Positions 1-12,217 of a stretch of DNA of 64,000 bases are shown here, one piece after another. The stretch covers positions 143,483,954-143,547,953 of the forward strand of contig CP136064.1 of assembly GCA_032622095.1 (NCBI GenBank). The letters run 5' to 3'. The DNA comes from Siphonodentalium dalli. Taxonomy: Eukaryota; Mollusca; Scaphopoda; Gadilida; Siphonodentaliidae. Each line of letters begins with the position of its first letter. Position 1 is the stretch's first letter. A model generated the notes under the pieces. That model saw nothing but the letters and a program-made list of their open reading frames with translations. It made no database searches and was not told the origin of the DNA. Made by a program: the position numbers and the translations under genes.

Positions 1-1745
1 GATCGGAAACTGAGTTTACAAGGTTTAGAATTTTGAAGCAATAACTAATGTGTCTTGGAAGCAGATACATGTATCAACAAAACTGACATCGGGTCAGTTG
101 AAAGAAATAATCATTTTAATGAAAGTGTCAATGACATTGTAGCACAACTTAGAGAGGTGATATCCCGGGATATAAATCTCTTACATTACAGTCAATGGAG
201 TGATAATGAATGCAGAAAGTTTAAATGTTTAAGCAATAGCAGAGGTCATCATGAAGAGCCATATGAAGTTTGAGATCAATCAAATGAAAAATCTAGTATT
301 TAGTAGCGCAAACAGTAAAATCCACGATTGCTGCCGAAAGCTATGTTTTCCATCGATAATGGTTCAAATTTTATAGCCTCCATCTAGAAGTGATCCTGAA
401 CATGCATGTAAATATTCAAAACATTTCTGCAATAAATGTGGGCTGCATAATGTGCCGATATTTCAAATGTGAAATCCAAGATGGCCACTGTTTTTGAAAA
501 AATTTCAGAAAAAAATGATGGCTCCGATCAAGGTCACCCAAAGATCCATATAAAATTTGGTGATGATTGGATAAGGGATGTGACCTGTAGGGTGTGCCAA
601 AGGATTTAGTCATGCAAATAGTAAAATTCAAGATGGCCACTGTTGGCTATGTTTTTCAACAAAATTAGGCTCCCATCTAGTGGTCACCTCGAAGATCCAT
701 ATGAAGTTTGGTGATGATTGGATAAGGGATGTGGTCGTATGATGTGCCAAAGGGTTTAGTCATGCAAATAGTAAAATCAAAATTTCTGCTGGTAGCAATG
801 TGTTTCATTGAAAATCTTTCAAATTTGATAGCACCCATCTGGAGGTGATCCTAAACATTCCTGTAAAGTTTCAAAACATTTAAATAGATAAATGCACGCT
901 GCAGGGTGTGCTGATGGATTCAAATTTGAAATCCAAGGATTTAGTCATGCAAAGAGTAAAATCAAAGATGGCTGCTGGCAGCCATGTTTTTCAACGAAGT
1001 TCAGAATTTTTTTATGGCTCCCATCTAGAGGTCACCACGAAGGTCCAACTGAAGTTTGGTGATGATCGGATGAGGGATGCCGGCGCCGATGTTTTTCATC
1101 AAAAATCATTCCAAATTTGATAGCTCACATCCAGAGGTGATCGTAATAAAACATGCCTGCAAATTTTCAAAAACATTCTCCGATAAATGTGGGCTGCAGG
1201 GTGTGCTGATAGATTCAAATTTAAAATCCAAGATGGCTGCTGTTGGCCATGTTTTTCAACAAATTTCGGAAAAAATTGATGCCTTCCATCTAGAGGTCAC
1301 CCCAAGGATCCATATGAAGTTTGGTGTGTAGGGTGTGCCAAATAATTTAGTCATGCAAAGAGTAAAATCAAAGATTGCTGCCAGCAGTTTCATCGAAATT
1401 TTCTCTAATTTGATAGCTCCCGTTTAGAGGGGATCCTATTAAAACATGCCTGTAAACTTTCAAAACAATTCTCCAATAAATGCTGGCTGCAGGGTGAGCC
1501 AGTGGATTCAAATCTGAAATCTAAGATGGCTGTTGGCGGCCATGTTTTCAAAAACATTTCAGAAAAAATAGATGGCTCCCATCTTGAGGTCACCCTGAAT
1601 ATCCATATGTAGTTTGGTGATGATCGGATGAGAAATGTGACCTGTAGGGTGTGCTGACGTAAATTTATTAACGGACAGATGCACAGATGGACAGTCGGAC
1701 GACAGACACCAACCCATGGCAATAGCTCAAACAAGTTGAGCTATT
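1..1745 (+). repeat. Dispersed repeat R1, copy 1, built of degenerate tandem units
   Basis: The segment is made of diverged units of roughly 290-450 bp. A block reading 'AAATGTGGGCTGCAGGGTG' recurs near 431, 890, 1185 and 1475, and a block reading 'GGATTTAGTCATGCAAA' near 600, 750, 936 and 1345. The 3' end (1670-1742) is a run of GGACAGA-like words followed by a short inverted pair, AATAGCTCAA...TTGAGCTATT. Related copies lie at 11041-11285 plus 16570-16640, and at 16960-17420. Short ORFs inside do not stay open between copies, so it is read as a non-coding, non-autonomous dispersed element. The left end is cut by the window edge. Confidence 0.75.
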
Positions 1746-1780
1746 AGGTAATCTCCCATCTAGGTCGCCCACAACTACTA

Positions 1781-1816
1781 TAAAAGTGTTAAAAGTATCT
1801 ACTTTTAACACTTTTA
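1781..1816. repeat. Perfect 17-bp inverted repeat, 2-nt loop
   Basis: Bases 1781-1797 (TAAAAGTGTTAAAAGTA) are exactly complementary to 1800-1816, with TC between. It lies just past the R1 tail. It could be a small hairpin or the centre of a collapsed MITE. No function is claimed. Confidence 0.8.
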
Positions 1817-1845
1817 ATTATTCATAATTATTCCCTCAAAATCTA

Positions 1846-2097
1846 CCATTTTAGAGGCCCCCACCCCCTTTTCGTACGCCGTATTCCATGCCCTGTTATG
1901 AGGTACGCTGCATTCCGGCCCCTCTGTTAGGAGGTATTCGGTATTCCAAAAATACCGGTATTCGTACGCCGACCTTCCAAAAAATGAAGTTTTCATATAT
2001 TTTTATGTATTCCATATGGCTGTTACTGGTATTCCACCCTCTGTGTTAAGTGGTATTCCGTATTCCATGGGGGGTGGGGGTGGGGGCCTCATTTTAA
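1846..2097. mobile_element. Palindromic MITE-like element with AGGCCCCCACCCCC ends
   Basis: The left end TTTTAGAGGCCCCCACCCCC (from 1849) is matched in inverse by GGGGGTGGGGGCCTCATTTT near 2076-2095. Inner parts (GTATTCCATG, GGTATTCGGTATTCC) also pair across the centre. Length is about 250 bp with no coding potential. Class unknown; no clear target duplication was seen. Confidence 0.6.
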
Positions 2098-2514
2098 GGT
2101 AACTTTAGCTGTTATAATTCATTCCGAGGACGATTAATTGGAGATGGAAAGATACCTCACAATTCTGTTGAACAGTGCATCACGTGACTGCACATTCATA
2201 CGATTAGATTATTATCTTTTCATTATTTGATTGTGTTTACTCAGTTTGATTTGCAGTGACAGTTGTAAAGTTGTTCGTGAAATTGCAGGTCAAATCCCTT
2301 AATCAAACGTACATTTTATTTTTGAAAAAGTCATGATAGCGTAATTCTGAAATGGTCCATCTCCTATTTCGTGTTATGAATCGAACAAGTGCGAAATTCC
2401 CATCAGCGATGCCATTAACTTCCGGAAGTTTTTATTTACCGTGCACGAAAATGGACTGATATTTTCCATATTGTTTGTTATATTTTGAAGAAATTATGTC
2501 TTTAATTACTCTAG
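2098..2514. other. No gene seen; one E-box
   Basis: Non-repetitive AT-rich sequence. The only notable word is a perfect TCACGTGA at 2180-2187. No ORF, RNA gene or repeat was recognised. Confidence 0.5.
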
Positions 2515-3075
2515 TAGCTCATGGTGGTTTTGTATGCACTTGTATGTCCAGAGCTAAACTCTTCATGAATCAACTAATTGAAGGTCCAGGAACAATATTT
2601 GGTTGGTAACACATTTCCCATTGAGGGCGAAATGGGTGAAATGGCCGTGCCCTTTTTGCGAGAAGTACTACCATCCGACGTGACTATATCTCCAGAACCG
2701 TTGAACGTAGGAGGTTGCCTGACCACTCAAAATTTGCGGAATGGCCACATTATGGGGGGTCAGTAATACATTGTCATATCCAAAAGTCAATGGTTTTTAA
2801 GATAATTGCCAAAAACCCAAAAAATTCCATTTTTAAGGGCCCGAACCCCAATTTGGGGGTTCAGCACTTTGATCTCAAAGCTGAGCCCCGAATTAGAATT
2901 TTATTGATCTATATCCATCGGTGCCACATTCCGGTATAATTTCTGTACCATTATTGGATGGGATTGACCTTCAAGGAGCTCTTGACCCTAAAAATCCACA
3001 TTATGGGGTGGTCAATAATACATTTTCATATCCTAAAGTCAATGGTTTTTAAGATAATTGCCGAAAACCGATTTC
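2515..3075 (+). repeat. Dispersed repeat R2, copy 1 (inverted partner at 10340-10830)
   Basis: The copy runs from GTAGCTCATGGTGG through a GGTAACACATTTCCCATTGA block to a CCAAAAACCC block. It matches the reverse complement of 10340-10830 over most of its length. In this copy the block 'CCACATTATGGGG...CAATGGTTTTTAAGATAATTGCC' occurs twice, at about 2744-2813 and 2992-3063, a tandem duplication of about 249 bp. A one-base length difference near 2575 relative to copy 2 breaks the frame shared by the short ORFs, so it is probably non-coding. Confidence 0.8.
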
Positions 3076-3885
3076 AGCATGTTACGCACCACAAGTATAC
3101 AATACCACCAAGGCCACAACATATGTATAACACTTTTTAAAGAACTATCTGCATGCTCTGACGGACATAAGAGCACAATTGACCACACACAATGGGATTA
3201 GCTGGAAATTGCTGCTGAGAATGTGTTGACCCCGACACATAACATATGCTCTTCCCGACTTTGAACATGCCTTGGAAACTGGTGTGCTTTACCAAAAATC
3301 AGGTAACAATTGTGCTCTAATCAACAGAAATGTACAGATTGAACAAAACAGGTTTTCATAATTTGTTATCAACAAAGCTATGAAAGTACATGCTAAACAC
3401 TTTTACTAAATGGAATGACCAGCTGTTTGCTTCATGCAGCAGCCACATGTTGTGATATTAAAATGGGTATTGCATCTGGGCATTATATATAGTAAAAACA
3501 TGTTGTAATCAGATAAGAGATGACCATATATACCAGTATATATTTCAGAAGTAATCAATTCTTCCAAAAGGACACCTCATCTCACAAAAAGATTTAGGAA
3601 ATGATGGAATCATTACTATTCAATCAATAGTAGAATGAGCCTTTATAATTGTCAGTCCCACATTAGTTTTGATTGGCCATGATAGTTGCAGCACTTGCAG
3701 GTTGAAGAAGATGAGGGTCTATAATTTCACTAACATAATTCTTCATAATAGCTAATAGCCCTCATAACTTACCATTTTAAAGATATTTTCATTTTCAATA
3801 CCACCCCAGGTTAAGTGGTCCTGCTAATTTTATATCAAGCTGATGGGTACTACTGGATTGCTATTGACGTTTGTAGGTCAAAGCG
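3076..3885. other. No gene seen
   Basis: AT-rich unique-looking sequence without long ORFs, hairpins or recognised repeats. Confidence 0.5.
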
Positions 3886-4650
3886 ATTCTGTTAAAGGAT
3901 TACTATGCTCATGAAACAACAAAACTCTATCGGAAAGCCACCCCTATTGTGATCACAATAATCCAAGTCCCATAAAAATCGCTTAATAAATAAGCCGAGA
4001 AATAAATAAATAATACCGTCACCGGTTGTCGGCTATCTCCGTCGCAAAACCTCGCATGACGTCAAGCGAGGTAAACTAATTAAAAACACGGAATCGGAGT
4101 CGGAGGTAATTATGTCTACCTATATGACGATGGAAAATCCGGAATAGACATCAGCGCGTGAGCGTGATGGAATTACTGCGGGGCATATCAATAGCATTGT
4201 GTACACATGGTTAATTGTCATCGCTCGGTGAGTTATATTCACTTGTGATTTGTCTTAAGCGCTGTTTGGAAAGTTATTGTTTTGACAAAAAACTATAGAA
4301 GGCCGATTGAGCGGGGTAGGTAACACTTTCGTGTCAAAAATAAAGCTTATAAAAACACGAGCAGGCATGTGAACTCTATTCGGGTGCGTGTTCACGATGT
4401 TGTTTTAATTTTTCGTATATATGCCCCGAGTGTCCCGTATTTACAATTATTCATTCGTAACAATGCCATATAAATGCAGTGTTTTCGGCTGTGGCCGGTC
4501 TAATGACTCTCATGCAGTTAGGTATAATGCTGTATTCATTTCCAAACGATGTTCGTTTATGTGCCAATTGGCGGGATTTCTGTGGGGAAACCCATTGCGC
4601 AAAATCAGAAACCGATTACATATACCAAATAAAGAGCGTTTAATTTGACA
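3886..4650 (+). mobile_element. THAP-bearing transposon remnant, copy 1
   Basis: From about 3886 the sequence aligns with the reverse complement of 19064-19930. Shared landmarks are AAAACTCTATCGGAAAG, ATCCAAGTCCCATAA, TAAGCCGAGAAATAAATAA, a GAATTACTGCGGGGCAT block and the THAP start codon region. The two copies are well diverged and in opposite orientation about 15 kb apart. No terminal inverted repeats could be fixed. THAP fingers are the DNA-binding domains of P-element-like transposases and of host THAP proteins. The multicopy nature favours a transposon, but no catalytic domain was found. Confidence 0.6.
4463..4648 (+). pseudogene. THAP zinc-finger N-terminus, frameshifted
   Basis: The ATG at 4463 starts MPYKCSVFGCGR, the classic THAP opening with C-x4-C. 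Compared with the copy at 19064-19384, a 4-base length difference just after the CGRSNDS stretch shifts the frame. The remaining THAP residues (FPNDV, the WRDF-like block) lie in another frame, and the second zinc pair (C-x2-H) is not reached. This copy keeps the first cysteine that the other copy has lost. It is a dead fragment of a DNA-binding domain and cannot fold as a complete finger. Confidence 0.7.
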
Positions 4651-4699
4651 ATGACAGTCATGGTTACAAATACATACAATTGCAGTTAAAGTGGAGAGT

Positions 4700-5005
4700 A
4701 TGTTGAATAATTCACGATAACAACTATTCTAAGTCGAGTCCCAATTTCCTTCACCATGGCTCAACAAAGAGCGTTCCATGTTAAGAGTTTTCCTAATATG
4801 GTACGAATAAAAAGAGTTTAATAAAGCGGAAATTGCTATGACTTGGAAGGATATATAAAGCATGCATATCGGAAGTTCGTGTACATGTATTGACATGTAT
4901 TGGTGTAATCAGTAAACAATCACGATGACAACTGTTCTATTAAAGTCCAGTCCCTTTACCTTGACGCAATAAAGAGCGTTCACTATTACGATATATTGCG
5001 AATAA
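4700..5005 (+). repeat. Two diverged ~210-bp direct repeat units with AATAAAGAGCGTT motifs
   Basis: Two stretches, about 4707-4778 and 4917-4983, share the order CACGAT(A/G)ACAACT(A/G)TTCTA, then CCCTTTACCTT-like, then CAA(C/T)AAAGAGCGTTC. The word AATAAAGAGCGTT or close variants also occur at 4626, 4807 and 4989, and in reverse near 12005. Confidence 0.55.
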
Positions 5006-5565
5006 AGAACGCTTGTATATGTGATTACATATTAAACCGGATTATTAGTGATTTTTTACCCCTCCTTCAAAAAGTGTTATACATGTATATGATTGGATGT
5101 TTAAACGAACGACGGCAAACGTTTATATATTTTATAATCCTATTGTTATGTGTAATTGACACATAGCGGTCGAGTTATGACCTGCATATTAAATAGACCG
5201 CATCGCTAAAGTGCTAATTTTATAGACCAATAACCATACATAGACGCAGTGATTTCATCCGTGACAGTCGGCAAGGGTGGTAGGGGAAGCAATATTCCGA
5301 AATATATATAAACACCATATTACCCTAATATATACATGATTCATAACCAAGAAAAATGAACTTATCATATCATATTGGTAATGAATGACTTTATTATAAT
5401 TGATTAAATCCGACAGCAATAAACCAATTTTTTTTGTTTTACTGCGTTGGAATGTTTACTATATAATATAATTACTTGGACTATTCAGGTAACGAAAAAA
5501 AATATATAAACACGAGCACGAGTTTATATAGATAAATGCGCGAAAAACTGAATAATATACGGGCA

Positions 5566-5975
5566 TGGCTTTTTATGTTTACCCATACCATAGTATGGTA
5601 AACATAGTGTCGTTGCCCGGATTGACCACTCGTCGTTCGTCCGTCGATCTGTCCGTCTGTCCGTAGACACTTTACGAGTAATGCGATAACTCAAACATTT
5701 TCTATCCGATCAAAACCGAATTTTGTATATGGGTTTCTCAGCCCAAAATACAGATCGAGTTCGAATTTGGGTTTTTGTTACAGAGTTATGACCCTTTTTC
5801 AACTTATAATTCACGCATTCTACCATAACTCAAACATTTTTTATCTGATTGGAACCAAATTTGGTATGTGAGTTTCACAGACCAAAATACAGATCGAGTC
5901 CGAATATGGGTTTGATCCGATTAATTTTAAAGGAGTTATGACCGTTTTTCGAGAAAAAAAAAAAATATATAAAAA
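5566..5975 (-). repeat. Dispersed repeat R3, copy 1
   Basis: Landmarks are CCACTCGTCGTTCGTCCGTC, a TCTGTCCGTCTGTCCG run, and two passes of CATAACTCAAACATTTT...CAGATCGAGT(T/C)CGAAT...GGGTTTGATCCGATTAA. The same repeat lies inverted at 22840-23285 inside a TTAA-flanked element. This style of repeat, with GACA-type simple sequence at one end, is common in molluscs, which is a main reason for the taxonomic guess. Confidence 0.75.
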
Positions 5976-7554
5976 ATTGTTTAGATTTAGCTCCTTGCTA
6001 AATTTAGCATATACAAATATTAAATTTTGTTTGAACTTTAAATAACAATAAAAAAAAAAAAAAATAATAAAAAAAAATTGACACTTTCATTTATTTTAGT
6101 TTTATACGATTAATTAGGTGTGATATCCTGTTTTGAAAATATGAAGATTTTATTGCAATAGTTTCATGTAATATAATGATATCAATAAAATACCATGTGA
6201 TCATCCAACATCCAGAGTATATGAGAGGATTTTTATAGATGTTGTCATTCCAAGTGAAATCTGTTATGAAATGAGTGATGACATATGACACAGAGCTCTG
6301 GTGGGTCAAGCAAGATAAACAACACTGGTGGCTGGCTGTTTGTTTATTCTAACTGTCAAATTGATTAATGGCAGCACAAGACTGGTGTTTTTCCTATTCT
6401 TGAAATGTCATTACATGGTGAGATAAGGGCCCCCCTCACCTATATAAGTGTCTTCTAAATTCCATTAATTTGCTTCAAAAATAATTAACCCTTTCCAAGG
6501 TTTCCATAGACACATGCTATAATGTACATGGACTCTTCCTCATATCTCTTAATATCTATTGGGTATCTTTGCACACTATTCACTTCTATCAATTTTGGTA
6601 TTGACTGATTAATTGATTTTTGAAAAATATATCAACCCTTCAGACACGTGCTTTCAATTGGAAATTAAAACAACAGCTGATAGCCAATATGATTTATCTA
6701 TGCAATGGGAAACAGGCAGATAAATATACATGACTATTGTAAGTGATGACTTGTTTTGAAAATCAATATGGTAGATGTTAGTATTTCCAGGAACCTTATT
6801 TTCCCATTTGTTCACATTTTCATGGTTGATTGAATTTTAGGGGCCACAGAGCACTTAGAAGATTAACATTGAAGGTTGTGGCTTTTAGTGCCCAAGCTAC
6901 TTGTAAAACATTGTAATGTGTGAAACCATTCAAATGAGGGCTAACTTACTTTCTTTTATATGAATGAGTTAGTGGTCATAGGGGCCAGAATCCCCATCAT
7001 ATTATGTCTGTATAACATTATATAGATAATACTTTTGAATTGTATAAACTACATATATTTTTGAAAACCATACACCCCTGTTATGAAACACTTAATCTTA
7101 TTTAATACACAGGTCAGATCTGATTTTATATCTGTCCATGTTTGATAAACAAATAACTGGGGAGAATGGGGGAAGGGGGGGATAATTAAAGTACCATTTA
7201 AATACGAGATGGAATCCCCTACATATATGTCGTTCTAAGCAATTATAATTTCTCTTTAGAAGTGAATAATCAATTTTGAATATCTGGCATGTCAAAAGTG
7301 GCAAAGATAGGGATTTATCACTTTTGCTTCCAATGAGTTAACTTAAACTCCTAAACATGTCCTCCGAAATCACTAAACCATTGGATCTCACAGTGAGAGG
7401 TCCTTGTGTGAATAGGGACAGAGTTATAAGATTTAAAACTACTCCTCCCCAACCCAAATACTTTAACCCTTTCTTAAGACAAATTATTTGAGCTTTTGAT
7501 TTCAAGTTGGGTACTGATATATGGATTAATTCCTGTGATCATATCAGTTATGGC
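5976..7554. other. No gene seen; A-rich tracts
   Basis: The segment starts with A-rich tracts (5956-5968, 6049-6076). The remainder is AT-rich sequence without a supported ORF. No repeat relation to the rest of the window was noticed. Confidence 0.5.
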
Positions 7555-8050
7555 TAGTCGCTATCGCCAAGGTATGGGTTAAACATCTGCCGATCGTGAT
7601 CGCCTCTCGTTAGTAACAACACATCGCGATACATATAATAATAATTATAACACGATAAAGACATTTAATTACGAGAACGGCGATGTTTTCGGCAAAGTTT
7701 TGCATTCGCAGTGTGATAACGCGACAATCTTCAAAGGCCGCGATCGACTACATGCAAACTTAAAATACTGCTGTAGCGTATCTATGCGTTGTCGATGGGT
7801 TACCACATGATCGATCACGTGCTATGCTTCTGTTTACATGTGACAATCACGTGATCGGACCAATGATCACGTGACTTCGTCTACAACAAAATCTTCAGCT
7901 AACTTCGGAATTTTTTATAATCGTTATAAAAATAACGAATGGCGGCCGAATATTATATTATATGTGCCCAATGGACATTATACATATATATTATCGGTAT
8001 ATTGAAAGAAAATATTGTTTTTTCAGCGCCCTATTCCTTTAAGAAAGAGT
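7555..8050 (+). repeat. Dispersed repeat R4, copy 1
   Basis: The segment shares GCCAAGG(T/G)ATGGGTTAA.CATCTGCCGATCGTG with the reverse complement of about 21900-21960. It shares TCGCGATACATATA, a CAGTGT.ATAACG-like stretch and TTCGTCTAC...ATCTT.(A/G)GCTAACTT with 44140-44420. The three copies are diverged and incomplete. No coding potential and no clear TIRs. The segment is unusually CpG-containing for this window. Confidence 0.6.
7815..7874. promoter_or_regulatory. Cluster of three TCACGTG E-boxes
   Basis: TCACGTG(C) lies at 7815-7821 and the full palindrome TCACGTGA at 7847-7854 and 7867-7874. The last two are spaced exactly 20 bp, about two helical turns. Such sites bind bHLH-zip factors of the USF/MITF/TFEB type in animals. 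They sit inside repeat R4; no adjacent gene is visible, so a function is only inferred. Confidence 0.4.
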
Positions 8051-10339
8051 ACCATCATTTTACCTAAAGTTAGTTATTTTTGCATTGTTTGGCTAATCCG
8101 AGCAATTTGTGCAAAAGTCAGTGTCTGTATGAAACATTCAAGAACATATATATTTCAAAATATTTAATGTGTACGCTGATGTTTGGTAAACAACAGGAAT
8201 AGTCATCTCAATTATGGCCAGTTTGTAAAAACCAGCAGCCATTATTAAAATATTTCACAATATACATGTTTTTTAATGTTTTCTACACAGAGTGGCTTAT
8301 CCTCGATTTGTTCAGATCGCTTTGCTCTACCTGAGTATCATACCAAATTTATTAGCATCACCACTAAACTTGGGATGAATACTGCCAAATGAATATATTG
8401 TGACATATATGGCAGTGGAAAATAATGGTTGAGTTTTTTCTAAATATAATTCTAGTAAAACCTACACAATACCGTCTTGGTTTGATAAGAGTCATGTGTA
8501 TATAGGAGTATGGACATGCAGTCCACCAGTCTCATGAAAATTAAATGGGCTCTGCACTAGTAACATCTGGGCTTCTGTGACCCATTAATATTGACAAATG
8601 CAACACAAATGAAAAATACATAGTAACTTTCCTCAAACATAGATTATAACCTGACAATCATAGTGTTAGAATCAGTGTACATATGTATATGTAGGCATGG
8701 CCATAGCATGATTTTTGAAATACTGCAGAGTGCAGACCATAACTTTCACTAAAATATACATGTAGTTTAATACCAGGGGCGCCCGCCCTGCCCTTGGATG
8801 CTTCCGGCACCCCTGGTAGTTACTGCATGTACACCACACACCTAAAGCGACTGACACACATACATGTACCTGCAGGGTTCATAATATTTGACATGTAAAG
8901 TATATATATATATCTCCTGTGCCTATAACATCAAACCAAACGGTTTACAGTACTTTTACTGACTTTTTGGAGTGGCACATATACATACATAAAAAAAATA
9001 AAAGTCAATTTAAAGGGACGAAATGAAAAATTGTGCAACTATAATGGAGATCTATATTGCATTACAACATCCACGAATCTACAAAAACATCTGACAAAAT
9101 ATGGTGGATGGCTATTTGTGATTAGTGACTGACTTCCATGTCGTTTATGTGTTTTTTCTCATGGCCAGTCTCGTATCATAAGACAAAGTTTTTCTGGGTC
9201 AGCAAACCAGTTTCAAATGGGCTGTACTTTATAAAATTTAACAGCATTAAATAGTCATTGGTGATGTGATCATTTTTCCTTGATAAGTTGAAACATGAGG
9301 GAGTATTGCATAGCATGCTACCTGCAGAATGTAGATTTGTATGGATTTATATCTGCATATCAACTGATGCTTGTATTTTTCTTCTAACTCCCTCTGAACT
9401 CACAACGCAACAGGATTGCATTCGGAATTTCAAGTCCATAAAGCTAGACACTTTAGAATCAAGCTTGCCAAATAAGTTTCCATGAACCTCACATGAACTC
9501 ACTCAGTTGAACACAAGGAACGATTGTCAAGTTGGAAGATATTCTGTATGTATGGAAGCGCTATATTTTTAATGTGTGGATTTATTATAACTGGACTAAA
9601 GCCCTTATAAAATAATCTGAAGGATTATTTTCAGTCTTTATTACTGGATATCACACCAATAACCAATAGACATGCATTTGTTAGTTTTGAACAGGACAAT
9701 ATAATTTAATATTACTGCAACTGCATCTTTCTACTGACTTGTTTTCTTACAAACTCCCAAATTTGAACCAGAAACAATTTAGGGCAAATATACATCTACG
9801 TATACATATACATATATCAGGATATAAATATAAGCAATCATGCCAGGCTAGCCATTATTTGTTCTAAAATAAGTTATGTGTTAGGGAAATTGTAGAACCT
9901 TTATACAAAATGGTGGTGCAGCCAATCAAAATTGCTGTGGGACTGAAAAGACACAACCTACTCGACTACCGAATCATACTGATTGATCGAATTGTAGTAA
10001 CTCAACATTTACTAAACCTACTTGTGGGCTGAGTATAATTCAATTCAACATTAGAATACCATAAGAAAATAACACATTGAACTCATTTACTAGTATATTG
10101 ATAATGTGATATATGTCATTCCATTTATAACCATTTTGGCAGCCATCTCACATCAAAGGACATGAAATCTAGATAACAAAAGATGAACTACATCCAATGA
10201 TATCACCAGGTAACCTTTTTGCAGGAGTTTTAGGTTACTGATCAAATACCCTACAATTGATGATTTTTCCTCAACATCATTGTTATTGGGAAAATGTCTG
10301 GGTTTTTTTCATTCTACGACCAATATATTCCATCCAAAA
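8051..10339. other. Long gene-free stretch
   Basis: About 2.3 kb of AT-rich DNA. A short imperfect hairpin lies near 8770-8822 (ACCAGGGGCGCC paired with GGCACCCCTGGT). TTTAAAGGGACG at 9010 resembles the end of the TTAA element at 22688, but no partner end was found. Nothing else is supportable. Confidence 0.5.
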
Positions 10340-10830
10340 ACCTTATTTTCAGGATCAAGAGCTCCTTGAAGGTCAATCCCATCCGATAATGGTACAGAAC
10401 ATATCAGAAATGATACATGTATGTGGCACCGATGGATATAGGTCAATAAAATTCTAATTGAGATAAATGTGCTGAACCCCAAAATTGGGGTTCAGACCCT
10501 TAAAAATGGATTTTTTGGGGTTTTTGGCAATTATCTTAAAAACCATTGACTTTTGGATATGAAAATGTATTACTGACCCCCCCATAATATGGCCATTCCG
10601 CACATTTTGAGTGGTCAGACAACCTCCTATGTCCAACGGTTCTGGAGATATAGTCACGTCGGATGGTAGTACTTCGCGCAAAAAGGGCGTGGCCATTTCA
10701 CCCATTTCGCCCTCAATGGGAAATGTGTTACCAACCAAATATTGTTCCTGGACCTTCAATAGTGGATTCATGAAGAGTTTAGCTCTGGACATACAAGTGC
10801 ATACAAAACCACCATGAGCTACTCTAGTAA
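10340..10830 (-). repeat. Dispersed repeat R2, copy 2
   Basis: Reverse-complement partner of 2515-2990, sharing nearly all blocks from the GAGCTCCTTGAAGGTCAA end to GAGCTACTCTAGTA. It lacks the second internal block duplicated in copy 1. A 112-codon frame on the minus strand (10454-10792) is broken in copy 1, so it is not treated as a gene. Confidence 0.8.
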
Positions 10831-11040
10831 ATTGTCGTTCACAAAAAAGAGGGACATAATGTTTTATTTTATAGATAATTCTGACATACAGACGAAAATG
10901 GGAAACATATTATAATTTTGGCGACTAAGATTATGAAATATTCGATTCGATATTTGATTTGTTTTCAAATTTTTCGAGAGCTGTTTGATTCAAAAATCTA
11001 TTCGACCAAAAACCCACTATTCATAGGGGCCTAATATAGG

Positions 11041-11285
11041 GTGTGCCAAAGGATTTAGTGATACAAAGGGTAAAGTCCGAGATGGCTTTATTGTTCAAAT
11101 TCCGTCGTGCTCATCTGGAGGTGATCTCAAACATGCCTGTAAATTTTCAAAACACTTTGCCAATAACTGTGGGCTGCATGCATGGTGGGCTGATGGATTC
11201 TAATGTGAAATCCAAGATGGCCACTGGTGGCCATTTTTTAAAAAGAAAATCAGAAAAATTGTAGCTCCCATCTAAATGTCAGGGT
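11041..11285 (+). repeat. Repeat R1, copy 2, left part
   Basis: It contains GGTGTGCCAAAGGATTTAGT, a GTGGGCTGCATG block and TGTGAAATCCAAGATGGCCA as in copy 1. It stops at about 11285, where another element begins. The R1 tail words (CCAACCAATGGCAATAGCTCAA) reappear at about 16590-16620, beyond that element. The parts are therefore read as one R1 copy split by the insertion. Confidence 0.65.
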
Positions 11286-11470
11286 CTGTGAAGATTTGGC
11301 CGAGGGAAGATTCGGCTGGGAAGATTCGACTGGTTGTATTGGCCGAATCTTCCTAGGTTTTGACCATTTTTGGGGAGGAATTATAATAGTTTTATGATTA
11401 TTTTATGTTTATAATAAAGTTTATTTGTGTGTTATTACTTTTATGATGTTTCATCATGTTTTTGTTTTTT

Positions 11471-12217
11471 TTTGTCATATATTATGGTGAATTTAATATA
11501 GATCACACTCAACAGATACCAAGAGATAAGATAAGAAGTGGAGTGGGTTAAGATTGGGGAATTGAAGATAACCAATGAAATGTTTATAGTAAAGAAAGTC
11601 TAATTGTATCTTTTATAAGTTATGTGGACATATATTTTTAATATTTTTACCTGGATAAATCGTTATTTAATAGTTACAAATTGTGTGGTAAATCCAAATA
11701 TCACGTTCGAGCACTGTATATGAAATTACTATTAACAAGGATGCAAGGCGAAACATTATAATTATAAAAGAATGTTTGATTGGGCGTTCTTCACACTCAG
11801 TTCACGTTGGCACTAAGTGTGTTTGCATAACTGGCGACGGAGTATATAGAATCATCCTTTGGATGCTGACATGATATCAGTGAGAAATACTCGATGTTTA
11901 TTTTTATGTGTCTCCGAATGGTGCATATTTGAACAATGTTCGAACGAACAACCACACAGCTGGTAAAATACATTTTTAATGCATCACACAAACTATATTT
12001 AAGAAACGCTCTTTATTCATGTCTTATCACATAAATAAAAATAAGATGATAATTCAATAGCCGTGTGTCAATTTCCCTCCACTGACCATCCTCTTTCTAA
12101 ACTTTCTTTTCTTTCATTTCATTGGTTATCTTCAATTCCCCAATCTTACCCCACTCCACTTCTTGTCATATCTCTTGGTATTTGTTGAGTGTGATCTATA
12201 TTAAATTCACCACTGAG
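11471..12217. repeat. Inverted repeat with ~105-bp arms
   Basis: 11471-11582 (GAATTTAATATAGATCACAC ... GATAACCAATGAAATG) matches the reverse complement of 12115-12217 with few differences. The roughly 530-bp centre holds no supported gene. It forms the bulk of the left half of the 11289-16567 element and looks like a MITE or long hairpin. Confidence 0.75.

Noticed and set aside
10454-10792. 112-codon ORF (MSRAKLFMNPLLKVQEQYLVG...) partly repeated at 2578-2939
   Set aside because: The two genomic copies differ by single-base length changes that break the frame. No motif; it belongs to non-coding repeat R2.
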